A DNA stretch of 64,000 bases from an uncultured Clostridia bacterium (GCA_944386755.1 CALXCF010000003.1:41442-105441); one strand, 5' to 3'; shown: positions 15,023-26,130, numbered from the stretch's first letter. The notes: a model not told the origin generated them from the sequence alone. Numbers and translations: made by a program.

Positions 15023-15277
15023 TTAATCTTCTAGTCCTATATAATTTTTTACCATTTTTTCTAAAAGTTCATCTCTTTCAATAGTTCTTATTTTATTTCT
15101 TGCATCATTATAACTCGTTATATATGTTGGATCTCCTGACAATATATATCCCACAATTTGATTAATTGGATTATATCCTTTTTCAACTAATGCTTCATAT
15201 ACTTCTTTTAATATTTCTTTAGATTTTGTATTTTCTTCTCTTTCTACTTTAAAGCTCATTGTTTTATCAAATTCCAT
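15023..15277 (-). CDS. ireB: IreB family regulatory phosphoprotein (UPF0297)
   Basis: An 84-residue protein matching the IreB family over its whole length: [14 protein letters not shown] with the conserved N-terminal Thr region, [20 protein letters not shown], and [23 protein letters not shown]. In Enterococcus, IreB is a substrate of the Ser/Thr kinase IreK and influences cephalosporin resistance. AAGGAGG precedes the ATG. It is directly followed by ruvX, as in most Bacillota. Confidence 0.95.
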   Translation of the reverse strand: MEFDKTMSFKVEREENTKSKEILKEVYEALVEKGYNPINQIVGYILSGDPTYITSYNDARNKIRTIERDELLEKMVKNYIGLED

Positions 15278-15293
15278 ATTATATACCTCCTTT

Positions 15294-16427
15294 TTAAATA
15301 TTTGTTATATCACTTTCATTTGCTGGTGCATTATCAAGATATTCTTCTAATCTTTTTAAAACTTCTTCTAATGCTGTTCCTTTATAATATGAAGATATTA
15401 CTATATTGATTTTTGGTATAGCAATTTCTGAATTTCCCTGAGTTTTCTTATTTCTTTTAGTAACATCTAAGTTCAATTCTTCAACTTCTTGTTCTGTTAA
15501 TTCTATTTTCATTGTTTCGATTTTTTCTTTTATTTCGTTTAAAAAATCTGCTACACTATTTGATTCTACTCCTGAAAATGCAATTACAAATTTTGGTCCC
15601 ATATATCTAACAAATACATATTCATTTGACAAATTTTCTTTTACATATCTACTTATCTCAGTAATTACTTTATTTCCAAGCTCCCTACAATATTTCTTAT
15701 TTATTTCTTGAATATTTATTATTTTGAACATACATATTGTAGAAATTGTGTACTGATCTATTATTTTCTTTCCCTCTCCATATAAATATTCTTCTGAATA
15801 TAAGCCCGTAAATAAGTCTTTTCTTACTATTGATTCTAGAGTCTTTTGGTGTACTACTGTTTTTAATACTGATACTATATTTTCTTTTATAACTTCTAAA
15901 ACCGTTGTATCTACATTGTCAAAATCATGTGGTGTTCCACTTTCAATAATCCAATACCCAATATATACATTATCTATATATAATGGAAAGAAGATTGCAG
16001 ATTTTGCTCTTCCAAATTCTGCTTCTTGATATGGTAATCTTTCATTTTCATTATTTACTGTAACATATTTTGGTGTTGCTGTTTCTATACTATCTTTAAA
16101 CATATCAACACTTTGCAAATTTTTCATAGCTTCCCAGTGTTTTGGATCAACATTTGATGCTTTTACTTGATATTCTGCTCCGTCAAATACAACAATAGTA
16201 GAATATTTAATTTCATATCGTTCAATTAAAATTTCATTAATTTTTCTGATTTTTTCATCTACTGTAGAAGTTTCTCCAATTGCATTCATAAAGTCTTGCA
16301 CAACATACAAATTTGTTATTTTTTGATTCATGTTTTTAAATTTTTGTATTTTTTTGTGTATTGTTACATTATATACTATTAGTCCAATCACTATTAAAAC
16401 TAATATTACTACTACTGCTATTATCAC
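15294..16427 (-). CDS. Membrane-anchored GAF plus degenerate GGDEF protein
   Basis: A 377-residue protein: one TM helix (about 2-22), a coiled linker, a GAF domain (about 50-190, with [20 protein letters not shown] and [20 protein letters not shown]) and a GGDEF-like fold (about 200-365, starting [12 protein letters not shown]). The active-site loop reads RYMGPKF where cyclases have R-Y-G-G-D-E-F, so it should not make c-di-GMP. The start is GTG 16425-16427 with GGAGG ten bases upstream. It directly follows the CpaE-like gene, so it may share a sensory or localisation role with it. Confidence 0.8.
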   Translation of the reverse strand: MIIAVVVILVLIVIGLIVYNVTIHKKIQKFKNMNQKITNLYVVQDFMNAIGETSTVDEKIRKINEILIERYEIKYSTIVVFDGAEYQVKASNVDPKHWEAMKNLQSVDMFKDSIETATPKYVTVNNENERLPYQEAEFGRAKSAIFFPLYIDNVYIGYWIIESGTPHDFDNVDTTVLEVIKENIVSVLKTVVHQKTLESIVRKDLFTGLYSEEYLYGEGKKIIDQYTISTICMFKIINIQEINKKYCRELGNKVITEISRYVKENLSNEYVFVRYMGPKFVIAFSGVESNSVADFLNEIKEKIETMKIELTEQEVEELNLDVTKRNKKTQGNSEIAIPKINIVISSYYKGTALEEVLKRLEEYLDNAPANESDITNI

Positions 16428-16458
16428 GACTATTTTACCTCCTCAGGTTCTTTATTAT

Positions 16459-18927
16459 TTAATATCTTCTTTTCATCTGATCTAAAGTATTATTCATATT
16501 TGGTGAAAAAACATTATTTCCAGTATTTACTGAAGGTGGTTGATAAGCTACTTTTCTATTATTAACTACTGGATATATCATATTTCCAAGTTCTTTTAAT
16601 GTTTGCATAAATACTTTAGAATATCCTTTTAAAGAAATATTACACTCTATAACACTTTGTAAATATTGAACATAAACCTCTTCATCTAATGGTATAGATA
16701 CATATTTTATTAAACTTCTATCAAATAACTCTGTCATAAAAGACATTGCTGGATCATTATAGTATGCCATTCCACCAATAATTGTCTTATCTGAAACACC
16801 TCTTATTCTTACGGTTTTGTTTAAAATTATTCTCAACTTTTTCTCATCTAGAATATTTTTAGCTTTTAATTCTCTTAAGAAGGCTGTTAGTGGTTGTATT
16901 GTTAGTATATCATATGTTTGCACTAAATATGTTTCTTGTGATTGCTTAAAATATCCTACTGGTGAGTCAAAATCTGTATCTATTAATATTAAAGAATATG
17001 TTTTTAATAATGTTTCTAATATTTCATCAACTTGATATATATCTTCATTTTCATCTGGTAAAGAAGTATAAACTGTTAAATTTTTGTTTACTACTATTCC
17101 ATTTGTAATTCCTTGTGTTAAACCAGTTATGCTTTTAGCTGCAGTTAATCTTAATTCTTCTTCATTTTTTGTGTAAATATAATATGAATTTCTATTTTTA
17201 GTTGTATCTAATATAGCTGTATTTACTCCAATTGATGACATCAATTCTGCTATATTATTAACCATAAATGATGTTCCATTTTTGCTTGTTCCAACAAATG
17301 TAACAATTTTTTTATCAGGTGTTAATAAACTTGATAAATCTTTTGTACTTTCATATTGATTACTTCTTTGTGGTTGCCCACTAACATTGTTTGTAGTTGT
17401 ATTATAATTATTATAGCTATCGTTGTAATTGTTATAATTTGTTACAGAATTTGTTGGTTGATATTGTGAATAATTTTGAGTCTGATTAATTATATTTAAA
17501 TCACTCTCATCTTTATCATCAAATCCTGGTAATACCGCATCCTCATTATTATCCTGCACATCATCAAATCCTGGCAATACTGTATCATCATTATTTTCTT
17601 GTACTTTGTCAAATCCTGGTAATACTGTATCATCATTACTTTCTTGTACTTCGTCAAATCCTGGCAATACTGTATTATCGTTACTTTCTTGTGCATCATC
17701 AAATCCTGGTAATACCGTATCATCATTCTCTATATTTTCAATTTTAGTTTCAACTTCTTCTGGAAGTGGATTTTTTCTTGGTCTTCCTCTTTTTTTCTTT
17801 ACAGGTGGCTCAGTATTTGTTACAACAGGATTTTTTCTTGGTCTTCCTCTACCTCTTTTTACTGGTTGTACTACCTCTGGTTCTTCTATCTTTTCTGGTT
17901 CTTGTACAACACTTGGTATTTCTATAACTTCCTCTTTTGGTTCTTCCACATCATTAAAATCAGATAAATTTAATGTATTAACATTATCATTCTGTATTGA
18001 TTCAGAAGGATTTTCTAAATCAGAATTTCTTCTTTCCTCAATTGCATCATTATTTGTCGTTTCTTCTGGTTTACGGCGAGACAATTTCTTTGTTCCTGCC
18101 ATATTTACAGAAGATGGTATTACTACTGGTTTTGACATTATAACTTCTCTATTTTTTGGTTTTAATAAAGTTTCACTTGGTCCTTCTTTTTGTTCTTTTT
18201 TAGTCTGTCTTAAATTTTTAGATACACTACTATTAAATGACATTATCTGTTGATATTTAGGTGATTGTTCCTCTAATACAGCTCTAACATTTAAAGGTAA
18301 AAATTTAGAAATAATTCTTAATTGTGTATCATTATATTGTGCAGCAATATTATTAAAACTATCTACATATCTATCTTCATTTTTTCCTAATCTTTTATAA
18401 TGTGCTATTATATTTTGTATTTCCATTTCGCTGACATCGTTTTCATTTTCAGCTTGATAATTTACTTCTTCTGAATCGATTTGATAATATGCTTTAGCTT
18501 CTTTTTTTCCACGAGGTCTATTTATCAAACGGCAAACTTCATCAACACTTCTATCATTTCCTATTATAGCATTATACACTCCAATACCAAATAGCTTCAC
18601 TAATATTTGCTCTGATTTTGTTCTTCTATCTGCACAAATCAAAATAATTGGTATATCATTTCCTTTTACATTTGATGCTTCATCACTAATACCATCTAGT
18701 TTTTCAAATATAAATTTATCAATTTGATCATATTGTGTATGTGTAAAAGCCTCCAAATCTTCACTTATTACAATTCTATCATAAGTTTTATCCTTCTGTA
18801 ATTCTTTCAATATTGCATTAAAGTAATAAACATTTTTATATGATATTATCTGTTTATATTGTTTTTGATATTTCTTTACAATAGATTCTGATATTTCTTC
18901 ATTACTTACAGCAAATAAGACTTTCAT
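16459..18927 (-). CDS. CpaE/TadZ-like protein with AT-hooks, five internal repeats and a degenerate P-loop
   Basis: An 822-residue protein. Residues 1-150 look like an atypical receiver domain (KVLFAVSNEEISESIVKKYQ, IPIILICADRR). A long disordered middle has two AT-hook-like motifs (KRGRGRPRKNP and KKKRGRPRKNP), then five copies of a 14-16-residue repeat with the core V/T-LPGFD. The last third is a MinD/ParA-like ATPase fold (KKIVTFVGTSKNGTSFMVNN), in which the Walker A lysines are changed. Receiver plus MinD-like domain is the CpaE/TadZ layout for polar pilus assembly. Neighbours are a small VirB2-like membrane protein and a GAF/GGDEF protein. The assignment is by architecture. Confidence 0.65.
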   Translation of the reverse strand: MKVLFAVSNEEISESIVKKYQKQYKQIISYKNVYYFNAILKELQKDKTYDRIVISEDLEAFTHTQYDQIDKFIFEKLDGISDEASNVKGNDIPIILICADRRTKSEQILVKLFGIGVYNAIIGNDRSVDEVCRLINRPRGKKEAKAYYQIDSEEVNYQAENENDVSEMEIQNIIAHYKRLGKNEDRYVDSFNNIAAQYNDTQLRIISKFLPLNVRAVLEEQSPKYQQIMSFNSSVSKNLRQTKKEQKEGPSETLLKPKNREVIMSKPVVIPSSVNMAGTKKLSRRKPEETTNNDAIEERRNSDLENPSESIQNDNVNTLNLSDFNDVEEPKEEVIEIPSVVQEPEKIEEPEVVQPVKRGRGRPRKNPVVTNTEPPVKKKRGRPRKNPLPEEVETKIENIENDDTVLPGFDDAQESNDNTVLPGFDEVQESNDDTVLPGFDKVQENNDDTVLPGFDDVQDNNEDAVLPGFDDKDESDLNIINQTQNYSQYQPTNSVTNYNNYNDSYNNYNTTTNNVSGQPQRSNQYESTKDLSSLLTPDKKIVTFVGTSKNGTSFMVNNIAELMSSIGVNTAILDTTKNRNSYYIYTKNEEELRLTAAKSITGLTQGITNGIVVNKNLTVYTSLPDENEDIYQVDEILETLLKTYSLILIDTDFDSPVGYFKQSQETYLVQTYDILTIQPLTAFLRELKAKNILDEKKLRIILNKTVRIRGVSDKTIIGGMAYYNDPAMSFMTELFDRSLIKYVSIPLDEEVYVQYLQSVIECNISLKGYSKVFMQTLKELGNMIYPVVNNRKVAYQPPSVNTGNNVFSPNMNNTLDQMKRRY

Positions 18928-18930
18928 TTG

Positions 18931-19386
18931 TTACCCCCTTCCAAATTTTACGAACACTGCAAATGCAAGTGGTAATATTTGGCATATAATTAAAATTGTT
19001 ACAAAGGTTACAATCAGTGCCATACCTTTTTCCAATGTATCTAACTTTCTAACACCTATTACATATTGATGTATTGCTCCAATTGCAATTCCTAAAAAAC
19101 ATAATGGAATACTATAAATACGCACTAAATTTAATATGTAAGCTACTGTTCCATATACATCTGAACCATACTTTTCTTTATAGTCCTCTAATGAATTGGC
19201 TACATTTTCTTTTAATTCCACTAATTGACTTTCTGTTTCCTCATCAATCGCTCTATCTGTAGTTTCATTTTCTATTACTGCATTATTTCCTTCTGCTGCA
19301 TATGTCATATTTGCTCCAAATACTGAAATAATTAGCAGTACTATCATAATTGTAGCTATCAAATATTTCTTCATTTCCAATTTCAT
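18931..19386 (-). CDS. Small secreted/membrane protein, TrbC/VirB2-like layout
   Basis: A 151-residue protein with a signal peptide (KKYLIATIMIVLLIISVFG, cleavage after TYA/AEG likely), an acidic helical region and two C-terminal TM segments around IPLCFLGIAIGAIHQYVI and ALIVTFVTILIICQIL. A signal peptide plus two hydrophobic helices resembles TrbC/VirB2 pilins, but similarity is structural only. It lies 3 bases upstream of the CpaE-like gene, so they are one operon. ATG 19386 is very close to AAAGGA; ATG 19374 is the alternative start. Confidence 0.6.
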   Translation of the reverse strand: MKLEMKKYLIATIMIVLLIISVFGANMTYAAEGNNAVIENETTDRAIDEETESQLVELKENVANSLEDYKEKYGSDVYGTVAYILNLVRIYSIPLCFLGIAIGAIHQYVIGVRKLDTLEKGMALIVTFVTILIICQILPLAFAVFVKFGRG

Positions 19387-19492
19387 TCCTTTCTAAGTTT
19401 TTAACAAATCCTGTTTTTACTTGGTAAATATTACTATTCTTTATTCTTGCTATTATATCATACAATAAATAATAAAAAATAGCAAGAATTTT

Positions 19493-20750
19493 TTACAATT
19501 TATTATATAAATATTTCATAGTTGTATATACACTATTTGCCCAATTTTTATCTGTTGCATATTTTTTATTAATTCCACTTAATGTTGGTCCATTATAGTA
19601 TTTTCCAGATGCTGTTTCCCCACTATATATGCTTGTACCTGCTGGATTTAAATAATACTTAACAAATACTCTTGCTATAAGATCTATACATTCTGAATAA
19701 TCTGAAAATGTATATGCTCCATTATATGGATTAGAATCATATGCGCCATACCCAAATAAATTATATTTTTCTTGAGCAATTTTTGATGTTCCCCAGGCAC
19801 TTTCATGTATTCCTACTGCTGCTACAAATACTCCATTTATATTATATTCTTTTTCAATATAATAAAAATATTCAGCATTTTGTTCAAATATCTTATTTTT
19901 ATCTTTACTATCAGACAATATAGTTTTAAACTGTTCTAACGTTAATCCACTAGGTTTATTTAATGCCATTCCAAAACTTAGAGTTGATAACAATTCCGAT
20001 TTACTTTTTTGACTTGTAAAAGTATTTATATTTGAAGAATTCTTTTCTGCTTCTTCTTGGGCATAATTTCTATAAGTTGTAGCCTCTTTCTTTACATATC
20101 CAATTGTAGTACCTGACCTAATTCTATACCATTCACCTTGAATTTCTAAAACCTTTAATTCATCGTTTTGAGATAATGTAGCAACTTTTTGTGACTCTTC
20201 ACTTGGCTCTACCATAACAGATAGCCTATCAGATGTAACATATACTGTGTCTCCTACTTTTACCTCATAATTACTTGCTCTTCCGTGTGCCAGTTCCAAC
20301 TTCTACAATTTTATTAACAGCTGCTTTAGTAATTTTTGCAGAAACTTGTTCTTCACTTATTAGCGCGTCATTTTCATATGTCTTTTTTGTTGTAATTTGT
20401 TGTTTTCCTTTTCTTCCTTCTTGCGTTACTTGTAACGTGCCTTTTGGAAGACTTGCATTGTTTTTATATTTCGTTATAAATTCTAATTCTACTTCTTCTA
20501 CTGTATATTCTTCTTTTATTGCTTCTTTACTATTATTTTGTATGTATGAATCTATATCTATTTTCTCTGCTTCGCTTAATTCTAAATCATTGACAGGAGA
20601 ACTTACTTCTGTTGCATAAACTACACTTTCTCCGAAATAATAGTGATAAAAAATGATTATATAGAATATACTAATAACAGCTATTGAAAAAATAATTATG
20701 TTTTTTAAAGTAAAAAATATGTACTTCTTTTTCTTATCTTTTGCTTTCAT
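19493..20750 (-). CDS. Cell wall glucosaminidase with G5 and SH3 domains, frameshifted
   Basis: Membrane-anchored peptidoglycan hydrolase of about 418 residues. The first frame has a TM anchor (FTLKNIIIFSIAVISIFYII) and a G5 domain (YTVEEVELEFITKYKNNASL to VNKIVEVG). The second has an SH3 domain (VYVTSDRLSVMVEPSEESQK to IGYVKKEATTY) and a GH73-type N-acetylglucosaminidase domain (AAVGIHESAWGTSKIAQEKY, with the catalytic Glu in HES). Joining needs loss of one G in ACTGGCAC (plus-strand CC at 20290-20291), giving VEVGTAHGRAS. ATG 20750 is preferred over the upstream GTG. Frameshift or sequence error. Confidence 0.8.
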
Positions 20751-20968
20751 TATAATCACCTAACACTATTTTACCTTTTCATTGTTTTTTTGTCAATTTA
20801 CTTTTCTGCTTTTTTTAAGTTTTGTTCTTGGTAAATTTTGTTTATTTTCATTTTTGAAAATTTATTCTTATATTGTATATAACATTTAAATTTTGTATTG
20901 ATTTTATTCGATTTTTATAATATTATAGCTATATATAATTGTTCATTTAGGAGGAAATAAAATTATTT

Positions 20969-21850
20969 ATGAATAAAAATAATAAAAAAATAAAAGAAAA
21001 AAATACAAAAGCTAAAAACATACATAATAAAGGAAATATCAATAAAACTATTGATAATAAGAAAAAAGTGTTAAGTATCATCACTTTAGTTCTATTTATA
21101 TTAGTAGTGTTTTTAGCATTTTTAGTACTTTCAAAAATAGTATTAAAAACTAATTTTGAAAAATCAATTTTACCATTTGCAAATAAGAATAGTGAAACTA
21201 TTTTTAACATTAATCAAATTGTTTTGTTTAGTAATTGTGATGCAAAAAACAAAAATATTTCAACTACAAATTATACTTTAGAAAATATTTATCAATATAC
21301 TGATATTGCGTTTTTTATAGATTCACCTCAAGAAGAAAAAACTTCTAAAAACACACTAAAAGATGTTACAATTGAAAATATTAATTTTTCAACACCTCCA
21401 TCAATGGGAGAACCTGCACTTTATTTTAAAAGTATCACTAACTTTGCCAAAAGTGAATTAAATGACGAAAACAAAATTCAGGATAAATTAGATTTTTCTA
21501 TAACTTCAGAAGATTCGACAGATTTATCTACTCCTGTTTTATATAATAATTTAGCAAATCCTATTACACTTAGTTATATTAATTCTAATATAAAAACTGA
21601 TTATACAATTACTGATACTTCAACACCTATTACTTATGATGGTACTCTTTTAAGTAGATGTGCTGTTCCTTTAGATGATATCAGCTGTAGTTTTTCTTTT
21701 GATGTTTTTGTTATAAATAATCAAGATGAGAAGTATAAATGTACAGTGTTTATTGATGTTCCATTGTCTTCAGATGAAGGTTCTATCGATAGTAATGGTA
21801 ATGTTACTTTAAAGAAAAATGTAAATTTTAAATTTTTTAGAATTGAGTAA
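20969..21850 (+). CDS. Membrane-anchored extracellular protein, function unknown
   Basis: A 293-residue protein: a basic N-terminus of 30 residues, one TM helix (VLSIITLVLFILVVFLAFLV, about 37-58), and an extracellular Ser/Thr/Asn-rich region with Cys pairs (SNCDAK; RCAVP, SCSFS, YKCTVF). Family not recognised. The C-terminal part (PITYDGTLLSRCAVPLDDIS) resembles a beta-sandwich. It is divergent from the glucosaminidase gene. The ribosome binding site (AGGAGG) is 14 bases from the ATG, rather far. A 182-bp palindromic element begins at its stop codon. Confidence 0.7.
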   Translation: MNKNNKKIKEKNTKAKNIHNKGNINKTIDNKKKVLSIITLVLFILVVFLAFLVLSKIVLKTNFEKSILPFANKNSETIFNINQIVLFSNCDAKNKNISTTNYTLENIYQYTDIAFFIDSPQEEKTSKNTLKDVTIENINFSTPPSMGEPALYFKSITNFAKSELNDENKIQDKLDFSITSEDSTDLSTPVLYNNLANPITLSYINSNIKTDYTITDTSTPITYDGTLLSRCAVPLDDISCSFSFDVFVINNQDEKYKCTVFIDVPLSSDEGSIDSNGNVTLKKNVNFKFFRIE

Positions 21851-22030
21851 AGAATTAATTATTAAATTTTATGAAATTACGAATGCGAATGTAAGGATAA
21901 TACAAATTATTTAATTATAAAATAGGAGAATCTCAAACTTGCTTTGAGAGGTGCCTGCTTTATAATTTTAAAATTTGTTTATCCTGAAATGTTAGCCGAG
22001 TAATGAATAAAATTTAATAATTAATTCTTT
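21849..22030. repeat. 182-bp palindromic (MITE-like) element
   Basis: Perfect 24-bp inverted ends (21849-21872 and 22007-22030, starting AAAGAATTAATTATTAAATT). Within are an imperfect arm around AGGATAATACAAATT / AAATTTGTTTATCCT and a CTCAAA/TTTGAG hairpin near the centre. The whole can fold into one long hairpin. It overlaps the TAA of the upstream gene and lies 49 bases before the acyl-CoA ligase start. Size and design match the element at 14.4 kb, but the sequence is different. Confidence 0.6.
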
Positions 22031-22078
22031 GCAAGATAATAAAAAGTATAAAAAGAAAAAAGGAAGGATGGATTTTAT

Positions 22079-23819
22079 ATGAAAAAGGATGTACCAGTTG
22101 CAGAGCAATTAAAGAAAAAATATCATAAAACAGAAGAAGTTACTAATTTTAAGGACATGTTATATCGTTCTGGAGATATCTATCGTTCTAGGACTGCTTT
22201 TAGAAGAAAAGATAAAGAAGGTAAAATTTATTCAGTTACATATGCTGAGTTTAAAAATGATGTTGTGGCTTTAGGGACAAGTCTAATTGAAAAAGGATTT
22301 TTAAATAAACGAATTGCAGTTATAGGAAAAAATACTTATGAATGGTGTGTTTCATATTTAGCTGCATCTATTGTTGGAATTGTTGTTCCTATTGATAAAG
22401 AATTGCAACCTCATGATGTAATTAATTTTATGAATGTTTCACAAGCTGTTTGTATTTTAGGTGATTCAAAAAATCTAGATAGTATTTTAGATAATATTGA
22501 AAAAGTTGAAAATCCTGATACAATCTTTGTTCCTTTTGATTCAAAAAAGGATATAAAAAATTCATATATAAATTTATTAAATGCTGGCAAAAAATTATAT
22601 GAAGATGGTAATCATTCTTTTGATGATATAAAAGTAAATCCTGATGAATTACGTATTTTGCTATTCACATCTGGTACAACAGGTAGTGCAAAAGGAGTTT
22701 GTCTATCTCAAAGAAATATTTGCTCAAATATCTTATCAACTTATGGAATTGTAAAAGTTAAAAGAAGTGACTTATTCTTCTCTGTTTTACCCTTACATCA
22801 CACATATGAATGTACTTTAGGATTTTTATTACCAATATATAGTGGTGCAAGTATTGCTCATTGTGAAGGTTTAAGACACATTGTACAAAATATGCAAGAA
22901 TTTCACCCTTCTGTTATTTTGTGTGTTCCTCTATTGTTAGAGAATGTTCACAAAAACATTATTAAAAATATGAATAAATCTTTACCAGAAAAATATAGAA
23001 AAGAAGATGGAAATCCTTTTATGCGGTTTGCCTTCAATCATGAAAACAATTGTTAGAAATAAAGTAAAAAATACTTTAGGTGGAAGATTAAGAGTATTTA
23101 TTGTAGGTGCTGCTGCTATGAATCCAAATATTATTGCTGATTTTAAAAATTTACATTTAAAAACTTTGCAAGGATATGGTTTAACTGAATGTTCACCATT
23201 AGTTGCTGGAAATACTGATTATTTTCAAAAAGATGACGCAGCTGGACTTCCTATTCCAAATGTAGAATATAAAATAGATAATCCAAATGATGAAGGTGTC
23301 GGAGAAATTATTGTTAAAGGTCCTAATGTTATGCTTGGTTATTATGAAGATGAAGAAAAAACTAAACAAACTATTGTTGATGGTTGGTTTCATACAGGTG
23401 ACTTAGGAAGAATTGATGAAAATGGTTATTTATATATTACTGGCAGATGTAAAAGTGTTATCGTAACTAAAAATGGAAAAAATATTTATCCGGAAGAGGT
23501 TGAATATTATTTGAATGATAATCCTCTTATTTCTGAATCAGTTGTTCTAGGTATCCACAAAGATGATGATGATGAAACATATGTTAATGCTCAGATTTAT
23601 CCTAATATTGAGGCAATTACAGAGTATTTAAAAGGTAGTGTTCCTACTAAAGAAGAAATTTGGAAACTTATTTCTGATGTTGTTTCTAGTGTTAATAAAA
23701 AGTTGCCTAATTACAAACATATTAAGAGTTTTGGTATTAGGGATAAGGAGTTTGAAAAGACTACTACTCAAAAAATTAAGAGGTATGGAGATAATATGAA
23801 GGTTGATGGAAAGCAATAA
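22079..23819 (+). CDS. Long-chain acyl-CoA synthetase (AMP-forming), frameshifted
   Basis: ANL-family ligase of about 580 residues that activates fatty acids with ATP and CoA. The first frame has the P-loop LLFTSGTTGSAKGVCLS (about 197-213) and LPLHHTYECTLGFLLP. The second has GGRLRVFIVGAAAMNP, YGLTECSPLVAGN, WFHTGDLGRIDENGYLYITG and NGKNIYPEEVE. A single extra G in ATGCGGTTTG (23025-23026) breaks the frame; removal gives MRLPSIMKTIVRNKVKNTLG, the family pattern. AAGGAAGG precedes the ATG. It follows a palindromic repeat. Confidence 0.85.
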
Positions 23820-23955
23820 TTAAAACTGCTTGCGAAAATTTATTAATTATATTTAAAATTACATATTTATCACTTATTTTAGATAATTTTTTAAAAAGTC
23901 ATAAAAAACTGAGGTAGAAAACTATTGACATTGAGCCAGAATTGTTTATAGGCAA

Positions 23956-23989
23956 CAAAAAAATCAACCAGATTTTATTTTCTGATTGA
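23956..23989 (-). terminator. Terminator of tRNA-Leu
   Basis: On the minus strand TCAATCAGA (23981-23989) pairs with TCTGGTTGA (23964-23972, one G-U), followed by seven T. The 23820-23955 stretch before it shows nothing else. Confidence 0.8.
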
Positions 23990-24033
23990 CATTTGTATTT
24001 ATCTGCTTCTATTAGTTCGAACAGAAACGTCAT

Positions 24034-24117
24034 TGGTGCGGATGAAGGGACTCGAACCCCCACGCCGTTGGCACTGGTTCCTAAGACCAGCGCGTCTACC
24101 AGTTCCGCCACATCCGC
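24034..24117 (-). tRNA. tRNA-Leu (TAG)
   Basis: A minus-strand class II tRNA with acceptor GCGGATG/CATCCGC, an anticodon stem with loop CTTAGGA (anticodon TAG), a long variable arm (TGCCAACGGCG) and the T arm GGGGTTCGAGTCCC. CCA is encoded at 24034-24036. A U-tract terminator follows. Confidence 0.95.
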
Positions 24118-24208
24118 ATATTTACTTGACAAGATTTATTTTAGCACATTTAAAGTTTTCCTGTCAAGCAATTTTTCATATTTTTCACATTAATCTCGTT
24201 TTTTTAAT

Positions 24209-24400
24209 CTATTTCACAAAATAGATTATTAAACCACCAACTATTGCAACAATAAAACCTAATATCTTCAATCCACTTGTTGCCTCATTTTGATCACCAA
24301 AGCCAAAAAACTTTTTTGTCAAGATTCTAGCATCATAAATCATTATTATACCTAATAATACAATTAAAATCCCTATCAAAATTCCTATTGCTTGTAACAT
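24209..24400 (-). CDS. Small two-TM membrane protein
   Basis: 63 residues with two hydrophobic helices (AIGILIGILIVLLGIIMIYD and LGFIVAIVGGLIIYF) joined by a short loop, ARILTKKFFGFGDQNEATS. Small proteins of this layout are common in Clostridia, but I cannot name the family. AAAGGATG precedes the ATG. It is downstream of recN on the other side of the intergenic space and transcribed towards tRNA-Leu. Confidence 0.65.
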   Translation of the reverse strand: MLQAIGILIGILIVLLGIIMIYDARILTKKFFGFGDQNEATSGLKILGFIVAIVGGLIIYFVK

Positions 24401-24497
24401 TTTATCAACATCCTTTTATTTTATCTATTCTAATAATACTATCTCACTAGTCAAAAGTCAAGCAAATTAATAAGTATTTTGTTAGTATTTAAAACTC

Positions 24498-26130
24498 TTA
24501 TGATGCTTTTTTGTTTCTCAATTCAATTGCATATCTCATACTAATCTCATTAACCTCTCCAGAAGAAATACGAGCAATTTCTTCTATTACTTCATTTTCT
24601 TCTAATAACTTTATTTTAGTTTTTGTTCTATCTACTGTTGTTTCTTTGCTAATAAAATAATTATAATCTGCCATTGCTGCAATATTTGGTAAATGAGATA
24701 TACACATTACTTGATGTTTCTTTGATATTGATTTTAATTTTTTTGCTACTGAATTTGCAGCTTTTCCACTAATTCCTGTATCAATTTCATCAAATATAAT
24801 TACTGGTACATTATCTGTGTCTGCCAATACTTTCTTTATTGCAAGCATTGTTCTTGACATTTCTCCACCTGATGCTATTTTTGTTAATTCTTTTTCATCT
24901 TCTCCTTTGTTTGTTATAATATAAAATTTCACAACGTTTTTACCTGTTTTTAGATATTCATTTTCTAAATATTCTACCTTAACATTTATTTTTGCATTTT
25001 TCATTTCTAATTCTGCTAACTCTTGATTTATACTTTCGCTTAATCTAATGGCATTTTCTTGTCTTAATATATTCATTCTATTTGCTAGAATATCCATTTT
25101 TTTTTCTACTTCTTTTTGTTCTTTTCTTAATTTGCTATTATATTCTTCTAAATTATCAATATGTTCAATTTCTTCTTTTATTTCTTCATTATACTTTAAA
25201 ATTTCTTCTATTGTATTCCCATATTTTCTTTTTAAAGAATAAATTAAATTTAATCTTTCTTCAACATAATCTCTTTCTTCTTCATCGAAATATATGTCGT
25301 TTTTATACTCATTTACATCTCTTGATAACTCTTGTAATTCATAATATATACTTTTTAAATCAGTAGATACTTTTTCATATTTATTATCAATCATCTCTAT
25401 TTTTTCTAAAGCTCTAATTGCCATACTAATACTATCAATTCCATTTTCAGAAATTAATTGATCTGCTTCTTGAAGATTTCCGCACTATCTTTTCAGAATT
25501 AACTATCAATTTTCTTTTCTCTTCTAGCTCCTCTTCTTCTCCTACTTTTAGTCCTGCTTCTTCAATTTCTTTTACTTGATATTGTAACAAATCTAATTTC
25601 CTTTGTCTTTCTTTTTCATCACCAAAATTATTTGCTAGTTCTTGCTTGATATCACAATATTTATTATATAACTCTTGATACTTTGATTTTTCTTTAAAAA
25701 TCTTATCGCCAATAAATCCATCTAAATAATTCAAATGTAATTTACTATCTAATAAGTCTTGGTTATCATTTTGTCCATGTATCTCAATAAATTGTTTCAT
25801 AAAGTTTTTTAACTCTGTAACTGTTACCATTCTTCCATTTATCTTACACATGTTTCTTCCATTTGCATATATTTCTCTTGAAACAATAATATTACCCTCT
25901 ACTGAATTTTCATTTTCAGGCTCATATAAGCATAGTTCAACAAAGGCGTATTTTTCTCCTTTTCTTATCATATCTTTAGGAAATCTTCCTCCAGATACCA
26001 TTTGTAAAGAATCAATTATTAATGTCTTTCCGGCTCCTGTTTCTCCTGTTAATACATTTAGTCCTTGTTGAAAATCAATGCTTAAATCTTCTATTATCCC
26101 TATATTTTTTATATGTAAAGTTGTAATCAT
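24498..26130 (-). CDS. recN: DNA repair protein RecN, frameshifted
   Basis: SMC-like ATPase acting early in double-strand break repair, about 543 residues as read. The first frame has LHIKNIGIIEDLSIDFQQGL with Walker A GETGAGKT (about 29-36), INGRMVTVTELK and IHGQNDNQDLLD. The second has the coiled coil, signature GGEMSRTMLAIK, Walker B VIIFDEID and HLPNIAAMAD. Joining needs one G less in GTGCGGAAATC (plus-strand CC at 25480-25481), giving IVRNLQEADQLISENGIDSI. The start is ATG 26130 with AGGAGG. It has its own promoter at 26178-26206. Confidence 0.88.

Noticed and set aside
17520-17726. CRISPR-like or tandem repeat array
   Set aside because: The repeated TCAAATCCTGG units are in frame inside a coding gene and encode the LPGFD repeats; there are no unique spacers of constant length.
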